This document shows positions 24,768 through 36,200 of a stretch of 64,000 nt of DNA, piece by piece. Below the pieces are notes generated by a model. The model saw nothing but the letters and a program-made list of their open reading frames with translations, did no database searches and had not been told where the DNA came from. The position numbers were made by a program, and so were the translations under genes. How positions within the stretch are numbered: the stretch's first letter is position 1; the number at the start of each line of letters is the position of its first letter. Source of the stretch: Tigriopus japonicus (Eukaryota > Arthropoda > Copepoda > Harpacticoida > Harpacticidae); contig JAAGOF010000046.1 of NCBI GenBank assembly GCA_010645155.1, positions 1,189,282 through 1,253,281 on the forward strand. Reading direction: 5' to 3'.

Positions 24768-25878
24768 CCTGTTGCTTCTATCCGCATCCAACGCCTTAAC
24801 TTAAGTATAAACGCACACGGAGCAAGTGCACTCACTGCTCAAAGATCAGAGAGGAGAAGGCACCCAAATGAAGAGGGCGCTCGCTGAGATGGGAGGATCG
24901 AGGCTGGAGGAGGCTAGTGTAGATGGATGGAGGCTCACGAAATGATGCTCTCCAGCCGTTGTTGTGCACTTGCACTTTGGCTGACGGACGAGTCTTCTTC
25001 CAAGTTCGCAGTTCTCGCCATCAAACGTCGATCCAAGCTGGGGTCGGACGGGAAGAAACGTTTTCTGCGCAAGATCACCGAGCGAGGGGCGCTTTGGGAT
25101 TTGAACTTGTACCTTCTGAAATGACAGACAGCACCCGGTGTGTGTCTCAGTTCGTTCAACGATCACACCGAACCATCGAAGGAACACATGAACAAGTAAG
25201 AGACGGCCTAGCAACATGCTACTCGGATCCTTCTTTCTTTCTCTCTTTCCCTCACCCACTCGCTCGATATCAGAGGGAACGCGAGAAAAAAGTGCTAAGA
25301 AGGATCTGTTTTCGCCACGGAGAGTGATTTTGCGGCGCCATGTTTTCGCTTTTGATTCATTTCGGGTGCTTTACCTTTCCATTGCATTGGGTTAGAACAG
25401 GGTGCTTACCATGGATGTAAACGTCAGGAAGAACTTTTTGGGCAATAAATGTGAAATGAGCTTGGAATTGGCCTGTTGAGAACCGAAAAGAGGTTGGCAT
25501 GAAAACTAAATGCACAAGTAATTCTTTAAGCAATTTAATAGAAAAGCAGAACAACGTGGAGAAATGTTCTCTAACAGGAAAGAGTGTGAACTACTCAAGG
25601 CTTAATTTAATTCTGTGTGGCGTACGATGCCTGGTCATGATTAAAAATTTGATTAAGTGGAAGGTTTTTTAATCGCACAATGGTTAATTGCTTTGGTGAA
25701 CCATAAAACTTACAAATTGATTTTTCCTTCATTTATTATTTTAAAAGTGATCATCAAATATGAATTGACCATTGACGTTCATCACGTTCTTGAATGATGG
25801 CCACAGTAAGTTAAAAGAGAAACAAGTGAAAAAAGAAGAGACTGTTGGAGCACCACAAAACAGACTTTTACTTAATGA

Positions 25879-26244
25879 TCAATTTCGAAGGTGATATTTA
25901 CTCTCACACAAACATTTGTGAACACCTAAAATTTCTTGTAAAAGAGAAGTAACAGGTGGAGGAAAACAAACTCTCCAAGTCTCGCCTCCATCCTTAATGA
26001 ATTGAATGTTTGACCGAGGCGAAACACTCATGATTCCGTTGTCTTTTCCCACATGATAAATATCGCACTTGACATGGACATTATTTTCGAACTTTGTTCC
26101 TGACTTTGAGCTCACGCTCTCTTCTATTCTTGTGTCTTTTTCCTGCTCTTTCATTTCCAACAACGACCGACCATTTCCACGAACAAAGTCACGTGCACTC
26201 TTCGACCACGTGATCGGCAATGCATCGACAACGCTCACCTCCAA
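25879..26244 (-). other. Open frame of unknown nature (no ATG)
   Basis: A minus-strand open frame of about 120 codons with fairly coding-like composition, ending in TGA at 25879. It lacks an in-frame ATG near its start, so it would have to be an internal exon entered at an AG such as the one near 26242, or a pseudogene remnant. It contains a mixed charged half and a segment with GETWRVCFPPPV. No family recognised. Confidence 0.22.
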
Positions 26245-26439
26245 ATGAAGCCATCAAAATATGTGGGATCTAATGTACGAAATACAATCGTTAGGTCCAT
26301 CATCGTAGACGTGTATCATTCATATAAACTGGAGGCAATTTGGCCCTTATGAGACTAGCAGTTATTTATGAGAATATATATTTTTTTGATTTAATAAGCG
26401 CACTATAATTTTTTATTTCAACGAAAAGTTTTGAATTTA

Positions 26440-27235
26440 TGTTTTTCTTGGGTGTTTTTTGTCATGCCACCTGATAATGGATGAGTGTGATCGAACTAAT
26501 TCAGCTGGGGATTCTGGGGCTAAAATGGCTAGGGATGTGTCAGAATTAAGACTAACCCTCCAAAAACCTTAATTAAAATTCTCGAGCCCAATTCACATTC
26601 ATCGATTTCACAATCAATCGAAACAAGAATTTTTCCCTCATGTATCAAATTTAAAGTATGACATGTCCAAGCCTAGTTCTCACCAAGAAGCACGGAAATC
26701 ATGGAGTGAGAGGCTAGCAATGAGAATTATGATTTCCAGCACAAACAAACCATTTGCGTTCTTCTGCAAATGAGACCTGGCTTGCATTGAGAAGAACACG
26801 TTATTCAAATTTCAGCCCAATCGAATGCCGGAGTGAAAAGTTATGCCTTCTCAAACTTATGTTCTGAAGAGAGCATAATGAATGAATTCGCCCTTTTGTG
26901 GTAAAATGATTACCACAAAAGGGCTAGTTCGTTCATTCTCGGGTAGGATTTGCACTGAACTTTGAGTGAGCATAACTTTTGTCTCCGACGTTCGATTGAG
27001 CTGAAAATTGAAATACGAATTCTTGTCAACATCTGCAAGGTCTCATTTGCAGAAGAACGTAATTGAATTGTTCTTACTGGAAATCATTATTCTCATTGCT
27101 AGCCTCCCAGTCCATGAGTCCAGTGCTTCTTGTTCTGACCCAACCCTTGCCAGTATAGCCCCAGATTTGCAGGCGAATTCGTCCATCTACACTCTTCCAT
27201 TGGCACAGCCAAAACAAAGAATATGTAATTTTTTG
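26440..27235. repeat. Long imperfect inverted repeat (foldback element)
   Basis: The centre is a near-perfect hairpin (CCCTTTTGTGGTAA, loop, TTACCACAAAAGGG at 26892-26927). Outward from it the left arm (26440-26905) and the right arm (26910-27235, read on the opposite strand) keep matching: shared blocks include GGCTAGCAATGAGAAT, CTTCTGCAAATGAGACCT, AAGTTATG and TCTGGGGCTA. The left arm has roughly 140 extra bases near 26550-26690. Divergence between arms indicates it is old. Confidence 0.82.
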
Positions 27236-27580
27236 ATGATATATGGCATGAATATGTTGAAATAAGGCTAAAGGTGTCAAAAATATGTTAAAGATATCAT
27301 GTCTTAAGGTAAAAAATTAAGAAAGTGTTGCAAAGATTAACAAGTAACCGTTGACAAATTTAGGAGGCAACATTTCAACTTCAAGCACTTGTGCTGTGTG
27401 TGTACATGTATTGCAGGCACAACCTAGATACCCTAAGATATTGGCTGACGTATGCTATCGCATGGTGCTGATGGTTCACACCACAATGGTGATTGGTCAT
27501 AGACACAACATCAAAATTCAGCTGATTGCGACGAAGTTTAATAACAAACTAGAATACTTCTTAGTAGATTGACTTATCAG

Positions 27581-28269
27581 GAGGGCTGCACATTTCATGA
27601 AAATGCATTTTTCATATTTCACTTTTTCCGATTTTTTTCATTATTTTGGTTCATATTCATTTTTTTCATTTTTTGGCGTTTTATCGAAATTTAGTGATCT
27701 TTTTTCTGGCATTTTTTGGCATTTTTGGCCTTGTCAAAATTTGGTGTTTTCTGAAATTCTAAAAGCACATTAACATTTTATGGCCTGAAAAATTGTTTTT
27801 TAGTTGAGATTTTCATGATCAATCAAATCTATGCACTCCTCAAGTACAATTCCTTCATTGAATGAAAGATACATTCCAAGGAAGGAAAAGAAGGATTTTT
27901 TGAGCAACATGTTGGAAAACTTCCACCTTAAAGGCTTAAGATTTCTCTTTGACATGTGTATTGTAAGTATTGCCAAAAGTTTTTCAGTTAAAGAATAAAA
28001 ATGTGAGTACAAATCTGCTCCAAGTGCTAATCTTTACCAAAGATTTACTACACTAACAACAATTTAGTATCCACCCATTTTTAGTTTGATAATCTTTAAA
28101 TGAAAAACCAACAGCTATGAATATTTATAAACGTCTTTATGGCCCTTAATTTTGATTTGTTCAACAAATGATATTTGATTTAGTGCCAATGTTCCTCAAA
28201 TGCGCGCTCTTTTAGCATTTTCTTTTGCATTTTTTGGGCGTTTTTATTTGCATTATTTGTGCAGCCCTA
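27581..28269. mobile_element. hAT-like MITE, AGGGCTGCACA family
   Basis: Starts GAGGGCTGCACATTTC and ends TTGTGCAGCCCTA, an 11-bp perfect inverted repeat (AGGGCTGCACA). The flanks share TATCAG (cttatcag on the left, agtatcag on the right), an imperfect 8-bp duplication. The interior is T-rich on the plus strand with repeated CATTTTT words and has no transposase. Confidence 0.72.
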
Positions 28270-28291
28270 GTATCAGTCACCCAATCATTAG

Positions 28292-29380
28292 TAGGGACGG
28301 GGAAATAGTGTAAAAAGATTTTTGGTAACATAAACCCAATTTTCTGGACTTTTGCACTTTTCACCTTTTTTTGCACTTTTTATTTACGGCCAAAATTGAC
28401 AAATTGTTAAGGAAATGTAGTGGCTTTTGAAATAATTTTTAGTTTCAAGATCAGATTTTGAACTAGTCAAAAAAGCTTGCATTTGCAATCAACCATTCTT
28501 AGCACCTTGAAGAAATATGTGCATTTCAGACGCAAACCTCACACTTTATTCACCATCTTGGCTTTAACTATAACATCCTGTTTACTAAACTAAAGATTAG
28601 ACAAAAGAATCTCATTGCATGCAACCAACAAATAGCAAACCTAAAGCAACTCATGTTATGGTAATGGAAGGATCTACAAATAATATAGATGTGATGAGAC
28701 AATGAATGCCACATTTGAAATTGAGTTCTGGTAATTAGGCCATTGGCCAAATATTGAAGTAATGTCACTAAAAACATGCTTAAAACACATTTAGGACTTT
28801 GATGCAATTGTTGGGCACACGTGGGTATTTTTCTGTTCAATTTTCAATGTCTATTTTTGAACAACTTGAAGGACAAAAACAGAGTGATGTAAAGCCATAT
28901 AAAACAATTGCTAAATATATTTCGATAATATTCTAGGTACATACATCCATGAAACCACCTTAGGAATGAAAAATTCAGAAGATTGTTGACTAGAGTATTT
29001 TTCATGACTTTACATCCTTTTTGCTAATGACCTAATTAACAGAACTCGTAACTTGTAAATGACTTCTGCTCAATCAGGAGCTGTGGGTACTCCATGAATG
29101 ACGTTTTAAGTCCAAATGCAAGTTATTTGCTCTTTTTGACATTTATTTGCTCTTTTCTGACACTTATTTGCTCTTTTTGACATTTATTTGCTCTTTTCTG
29201 ACACTTATTTGCTCTTTTTGACATTTATTTGCTCTTTTTGCGACATTTATTTGCTCTTTTTTGACATGTATTTGCACTTTCAACATTTTTCTGCACTTTG
29301 TTTTGCACTATTGGGCACATTTTTTTGCAACTTTTGGTAACTAAAAGGGTAAGATTATTTGCACTTTCTGCCCGTCCCTA
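28292..29380 (-). mobile_element. Large hAT-type element, TAGGGACGGG family, copy 1
   Basis: Terminal inverted repeats TAGGGACGGG and CCCGTCCCTA bound 1,089 bp. It is the reverse complement of the element at 55486-56787 over nearly its whole length, but lacks about 165 internal bases that the other copy has. It contains a minisatellite (29120-29275) and a short open frame sharing the peptide SMFLVTLLQYLA with the second copy. No matching target duplication could be found here, so one end may have been rearranged. Confidence 0.85.
29120..29275. repeat. Minisatellite inside the hAT-type element
   Basis: About seven to eight units of a 20- to 22-bp motif (ATTTGCTCTTTTTGACATTT with small variants). 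The same array, reverse-complemented, occurs inside the second copy at 55585-55725. Confidence 0.9.
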
Positions 29381-29407
29381 GATATGATATTTGTTAAAAA
29401 GTACCAT

Positions 29408-29641
29408 AGTTGGAATTGCTCATTTATTTCACGTTCTCCAGGATCCGCGCGACGATCCTTTCAAGCAGCTCACTCATTTTGCCGCTGTTTTTGACTAATT
29501 GGACCGATTTTGAGTTACAGCGCCGCAAATTAAAGTTGAAGACTTTCGCAACCTTTTAAAAAAATTTCATGTAAATCGGCTGAGTAGTTTTGATTTTATA
29601 AGCCTCCAAAAAAATTTCCTAGTTGTTTCCGGACACCCGGT
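29408..29641 (-). mobile_element. Terminal fragment of a Tc1/IS630-like transposon
   Basis: Read on the minus strand, the fragment begins TACCGGGTGTCCGGAAAC, followed by a UTR-like stretch with GGCTTATAAAATCAAAACTA and GCCGATTTACATGAAA, both typical of arthropod elements starting with a GGGTGTCC end. Near the inner edge a frame opens as MSELLERIVARILENV and stops. Only one end is present. Confidence 0.4.
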
Positions 29642-32600
29642 ATGAATTAGAGAAGCATTGTTACAAGACTTTTTCGTGTCCTTCATGAAGGCCAAGGTGA
29701 TTTTTGGTGGCCCTGAAGCTTTGAAATCCCGAACAGTGGCTTTAAAAAGTCACAAAATGTAAAAATAAAATTAAAAAAAAGCAAAAAGTGCAGAAAAATG
29801 AGAAACAGATGCAAATGACTAGAAATTCATTTAAATATTTTTAGGAAAGGAAAAAAGGCATATTTGCTACATTATGTTACACTCAAATAAATTTAACAAC
29901 TTGCATCAGTATTTAATCAATGTTTCAGTGTAAGATACCTTTCAATCCATCACTAACAAACGGGGCAACATTAACGCGACAGGTCATGCAGATCTTGACA
30001 AGAAAATGAAACATGTCCATCATATTGATTCAAATTCACCAGATATAGCCAGTCCAAAAGGTCATTTTTCTACTCTCTGACTTGAGCAAGAGGAAGGAAC
30101 TCGTGTGGCTGTTTGTTGACTGTTGACGCATCTGCTTTGCTAATTCGGAGGGAACACGCCATCGCCAGACACGATATCGGGTCACACCCAAGTCACACCA
30201 CCTCCATAGCCTCAACCTAGACACACACAAACATGGAGTGTGTACACAAACAAGTACAAGAACAAGGCAAAGTACATACGTACATGGGAGCTTAAGATTT
30301 ATGTTATCATACTTGAAGTGTGCGAGGTAAGGGGTGGGGTAGCTAATGAAAGGCAGACAGGCATGCCAAGGGTCAAACAAAATCACGTGGAACAAGGTAC
30401 GAAATTAGATTTGAAAGCCTTGGGTTGAGAAAACCGTATGTTTGGGTGAACACCGGAGAGGCCTTGATGACATGAATGGGAATGTGTGGGGCTGATATCC
30501 ATTTTTTCCGAAGTGTAATAAACCAACAGATTCATGGTGAGATGCAAAAGCTCAATGGCGAGTTTTGAAAATCCTTACCCATTTGATTCTTCATACAGCA
30601 CTTTTGAAAGTGGCGTTAATAATAAAAGGGCATTTATTTTTATTTTTCGGGTATTTTATCATATCATCATATCAGGACTTTAGAAAACAGGGATGGAATC
30701 CGGTTTTCTTTATTTTGAAATTACACGCTATGTTACGATGTGTAATAGAGCACAATCTTGCTACAATACCGGTAGGCGAATTATTGAAGATAACTAACAA
30801 TAGGACGGAGAATAGTTGGGTGGAAAAAATGTTTAAACAAATTCATTATTTAGTAATTTTGCTCAAAAACAGGATATTTTCCTATTCTTTTTTATGCTCT
30901 CTAGTATCCTCAACAACCCACATTCAATATCAAACGGATAAAGCTCGGATAAAGTTGCACAATGCAACTTGCACCAAAATTGCAAGTATTGGCCATTCTA
31001 TTCAAGTTTAGAAACTCATCGTTTTTTTCGCAACAAATAGCAACTTTTTTTTGTCTCGATCACTTAATTCCTACGTGAAATTATCCAAATCATGAATTTT
31101 ACACACTTTTTTAATGGACCTTTTGAAAGAATTCATTTATTTTTTTAATTACAGACAAATTTGTGTAAAGCAAAACTGTGTTCTGAAGGAAACCAAAGGT
31201 TAAAAAACACAAACTTACGATTTAAAATTTGCTCAGAATTGAGACATATAATTGTGTAAATATGTAAATAAAATGTCAAAAAGTGACTTTTTAAGCCCAG
31301 AAAATGGCAACTTTTTAACAAGTTTCGTCGAATTGAGTGCAACTTAGATTAAGATTGAGAAACTGCAATTGAGAACAGCAACTTAATCAGAGCCCTAACC
31401 ATGACTTTTCTTGAACATGGTGAAACACTCCACTATTTGCGCTTACGCCCTTAACAACTCACCTATAATTTCATACCGGTATTTAGGACAGAGGTTCTTA
31501 AACTAAGGTCCAGGGCCCCCTTAGGAGCACGGAGAATCTCTAGGGGGAGGCAATATAAAAATGAAGTATTTTTTTAAAAAATGCCAAAAAGGTAGAGGTT
31601 GTCAACATATAATGTTTATAATGATGACATAGTCATGATGCCAGTCATAGCTTCTCAGAAAGACTCCAAAACCATTTTATTAATTTTAAAATTTAAAAAC
31701 CTTCAGTGAGAGTCCCAGGAGAAAGTTTTTATGATACAAATACATTTATTCTTATCGATCTTAGTTGTTATTGCAATCAGGCGTGCAATGATTATGTTGT
31801 TAACTTTTGAATTTTATCCACTTCCAATATAACATCGTCAAAGACACCCTCACAAAATAGGTTTAAAAGGTTTTCTCTTTGTGAGGGTGGGGAGTCTATG
31901 TCTATGGACATGAGTTATCTAAACTGTAGTCTGTTCAATGCACACCATACTTCTTAATGACCCAAAACAACTCACCTATCAAGTAAAAAGAACGATAAAA
32001 ACTTGACATACAAAGCAACTCGATGTTCCCTTTGGTTTAAAGCAAAAGAATGTGAAAAAAGCCGTCATTTAATCATGATTCATGACGTTCTATCAGTTTT
32101 GAAGACATAAGAATTAAAAGAGAAAAAGGCAAACTTCCTTGTCTCGGCAAAACATGAACAAGGAAAACAAATATATCTTGGGTTTGGTTAACTCAACGCA
32201 AACCATCACCAACAACAAGAAAAATCTTCGTGGAATGTCCAAATAATCTTCATGTTTGTTGGCTTGTATTAATAGCTTATTACAAACGAAAAAAAAGCAG
32301 ATGTGTAGAAATTTACACGATTAACGAATTCAATATCAAAATTCAATTCCGAACGGGTTTTCTGAGTCAGACCTAAAATGAACATGATGAAATAAAACAA
32401 GTTTCCAACGTACGTGTAAATGCTCGTTGTCAACATCCAACAAGGATCAATAGGCACACATGATGAAATATGTGCTAATGAACTTTGAAGTAAATTTAGC
32501 TTAAGCCTTAGCGAAGATCAGCCCATTCTGGGGTTTGGTTTATCATAAATACTTTGATATTCCAAAAGACAGAATAATAAGAATAACATTAACGAAGATG

Positions 32601-33270
32601 GTTGCTACGCAATTTTTGGCAGCCAAGTGATATATGCTCTGGTTGAAAAATATTGAAATCTCTAACATAAGAGCAAAAAATATTTTATCATCACCGTCCA
32701 GCAATAACCTAGTCTATGATAGTTTTCAATCTGTTCAATCTTTTAAGTCTGACATCAATGCCATTGGTCTTCTTCAATTCTAGGGTGGAAAAACATTTAC
32801 TAAACCCTGATGGCACTTTTTGTCTGAAGTCTGCAAAAACAGGGGTACCTTTTGGATATTTCCTATAACGGAACGCATTTTTCATGGAAGGGACAAATCA
32901 CAGATTACTCCATCCAAATATAGATATCTTAATTCTGGTTGCGCCAAAAATGCCCTCTATGTAAGAATGACTGACAAAATTAAGTTAGAAAATTGATGAT
33001 TGATTGAAATTTGAATAGTGGTCAAAGATTCTATTTTTATACAATCAAGGGTCAAAAGCTTATCTTCCTTCTTGAACAGTCGTGGTATCAACTTGAGACA
33101 CTCTATTCAAGAAAATGGTCTTAATGAACAATCACACCATGCTTTACGGTGTAATAGGCCAAGGACACGTGTAAGGGGTAGTAATGCTATATCCAAATCG
33201 GAACTTATTGAACGAGACGGTCTTCGGAATTAATGAGGGGCGTTTTGGTTAAAATAATACGCAACTGCGT
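29642..33270. other. Gene-poor AT-rich region
   Basis: No confident gene. At about 31490-31560 a hAT-like end (CAGAGGTTCTTAAACTAAGG) occurs alone. At 31845-31889 a perfect 12-bp hairpin (CACCCTCACAAA and its complement) is present. Around 32690-32795 a plus-strand frame (SFQSVQSFKSDINAIGLL) resembles the extreme C-terminus of a LINE polyprotein, but weakly. Confidence 0.4.
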
Positions 33271-33276
33271 TTTATT
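33271..33276 (-). promoter_or_regulatory. Polyadenylation signal of the NIF3L1-like gene
   Basis: AATAAA on the minus strand only about 10 bases after the stop codon, implying a very short 3'UTR. Confidence 0.55.
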
Positions 33277-33286
33277 TTAGTCTTAT

Positions 33287-36200
33287 TTATACGATCATGA
33301 CTGGGTCTCGGTCTTTCTGGGAGATCTTGACTTCAAGGGAACCGCAAATGTCTTTGATTTTTCCGGCCACAACATCGCGTAAGAAATTCCTTTCGGAATT
33401 CGAGTGCTCGCACAGAATCACGGAACCTCCATTATGAACCACATCCAGGAGGTCGTGATGAGACATCTCGCCCGTGAGCCAAAGGTCAGCCGAGCAGCCT
33501 TTTAGAACGGACGTTCCAGCTCCCGCACAACTTGCCACACTTGAGATGGCACAATCTAGAATATAGACATATAAAATGTTTGAGAATCTGATTAATTTTA
33601 ACCTTGAGAACAATAAGAGTACGAGAAAAAAAACCAAGAGGCAGGAATCTGTTGATATTATTAAATCATTTGATGAAGATTTGGGTGATGATAGCTGAGT
33701 AATATGTGCAATTGAAACAGGCCATAACAATGATTTTATGAGATTTACACAGAATTTACTGTTTAGAGCTCGACCTTGCCAGGGTCGACTAATGGTCGAG
33801 ATAGATTTAGGCGAATTTCATTCCGTGCAACCAAGTTTTGGAATCCATGCACAGTCCTCTTGTTGTCTCCAAAAAGTTCGTTTTTTGATGTAAGACTGCT
33901 AAAGAAATGTGTTTTATCTTATTTTGAGACTCTCCTGTCATCTTAGATTCTATTCTTCTAGGTGCGACTAGAGGGCTACTAGAGAAATGCCACTCCAGGC
34001 CAGTCTGTCAGTGAAGATTTGTTTTGAACAAACTTCATCAATCTGGCGGCAAGAGTGTCAAGTGACTTGATTCATCATGTATTGCTCTTGTTCAAGCAAA
34101 GGAGTTGAATGAAAAAAATTGCCAGTGACTCCCTGAAAATGCAAGTTCTGGTTTTGAATCACGTAACTTAGTGTGTCGAACGTCAAATTCTATTGCACAC
34201 ACAGGTGCATGGTGACTCAAGAATATTTTTGGAGTGTCATTTCCCTGATAGCCCTCTATGTGCGAAGAAGTACTAGACACTTAGAAAAGTAACAGACTTA
34301 AGACTTTAAATGAAAACAATTTCTGAACAAACAAAAAATCAAAAATATTCATCAATCTTCAAATGAATCTGAAAACAACGAGATTCCTCTTACAAATATG
34401 TTTACTCTTTGAGGGAGGTAAAACTGCTAAAATCCCCATCTATACTTGCCAGGCCAAAGAGACTATTGAAAAGAAAGACCCAAGGCCCAAGGGAATCCAA
34501 ATTATCTGCCACCAAGGCAGAAAATGGCAGAAATTCAGTAAAATTCAAAATTTGCGATCCCTGATTTGTACTGTACTTTGGAAGCCAAGTCTTGTTCCTC
34601 GTCAAATTAAGATTCTTCCAGAACGTTTGCAGTATTGATGTGAGTATTGATTTAAGTACTGAATATATTGATTTATATGAATTTCTAGAAAAAATCATTT
34701 CTGCCACTTTCTGCCACTTTTTTCGCACGAATAAAAGCCATTTTCTGCCACCAATTTCTGCCAGGTGGCAGAAAATGGCTTTTTATTCAAATGCCATCAC
34801 TGGTACAAATGAATGGAACACACGTGTGCGAGTAAAACAGATAGGCAAGAGATGAAGTCATGATGGTTTTAATTAAACAAAGCCATTTCAAAGCCATTTA
34901 TTATGGAATGAAAATATGAAATCCAGTCTCACAACGAATCTGAGCAATCACAAAAATGGTAATTTACTACTCTGACAGTTTAATTATGAAGATTAATATC
35001 ATATTCTCTCATACATGCATGCTTTCACATGACACGGTTTAAATTCACAAATACACTGATGTTTATCTGAAAGTACGGACAAAACAAGAAAAAGCAACAC
35101 GGAAAAAGAGAGTCCCTTTGCCTGCACCAAATATGAGCTCCATTACTTGAAAGGAACATTAGATCCTTGTATTGGGAACAAACCTGTAATAAAATTGTGC
35201 GAAAAAGAGAAACAAAAGGCAACTTAGAATGGACGCGTTTATTCCAGGTTGTTTTTCTCAAGCTACTGAGAGCACAAGACAGTTCCAATTAAATTCTCAT
35301 ATTCTTATTTGTCGCTTCTTCAGCAAGGCACCTCGTTTAATGATATTATTTTGATGTGATCTATACGTTATCCTTGCTCTAATTTTTCGAATAAATCAAC
35401 TCAGGGAACCAGAACGAAGAACAAGCATGAGATGTGGAAAGATACATATTTCAGGAAGATTTGCCTCCATTGCACAAAAACAGAAAACGTAATCTGTGCA
35501 AGTTTTGAAAGCACTTGGATGCAAGAAGGGCTCTTGAGTTCCATTTGATGGTCCCGAAACGATTTGAACTTTCGTGTTTTGCACTACGTAGAAACAGTGC
35601 ATACAAATTGGAGACATACACTAAGGCAGGGGTTCCCAAAGTCGGGGTAATTACCCCACTTGGAGTAATGGACTTTTTCCATGGGTTAGTGAAGCATTTT
35701 GGGATTTGGAAGAAAATTAGATAACTGCCCAGAAAAAAATTTAAAAAAAATTTATTCAAATTTTCTGCCTTTCAATTTTTGCTCGCTATATGTGAAACTG
35801 GTTAGGCTATTCTATGGACGGCAGTCGGAGTCACTAGCTTGCTACATAGACGCCGACACGACAGCTGACTTCAGGTTTGCCAGAAATAGTGGACGTAAAG
35901 CTATGCCATTGGGTCAAAATATGTGCGTTGTAGACGTGAAGTAATTAAATACAAGTGATCTGTTAATACATTAGATATAGGCCATGCCATTTTGAGCATG
36001 TTCAATCACCCTTGTTGGAGGTTATAAGAATATCAAGTCTGAGTAAAGGCTTCAGACAGGTCAGAAACTAAAATCTAAAGAGGGCTGCCAAAGGTGGGAT
36101 GGACCCTAAATTGAACACAAATTTCGTTGCCTCCCTAATCTAGATCAAAAAAACAGAGCATCAACTACGTGAAATTAAGTTCATGCCTTCAAATCACTCT

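Larger units (their letters stand above)
24648..26439. other. Upstream region of the desaturase
   Basis: From about 24840 to 25330 the sequence is distinctly GC-richer than its surroundings and open in several frames on both strands, as expected for a promoter with 5'UTR exons. No protein family is recognised there. At 24733-24767 a GTGA/GA microsatellite lies just upstream of the start codon. The open frame at 25879-26244 is listed separately. Confidence 0.45.

Noticed and set aside
24846..25327. Long open frames on both strands upstream of the desaturase
   Set aside because: The stretch is GC-rich and open in several frames on both strands at once, and no frame shows family features; promoter and 5'UTR is the simpler reading.
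28284..29388. Target duplication of hAT-type copy 1
   Set aside because: Left flank ATCATTAG and right flank GATATGAT do not match, so none is claimed for this copy.
30565..31011. A 148-codon plus-strand frame
   Set aside because: AT-driven composition (Leu, Ile, Phe, Lys rich) without domain features or splice context; likely chance.
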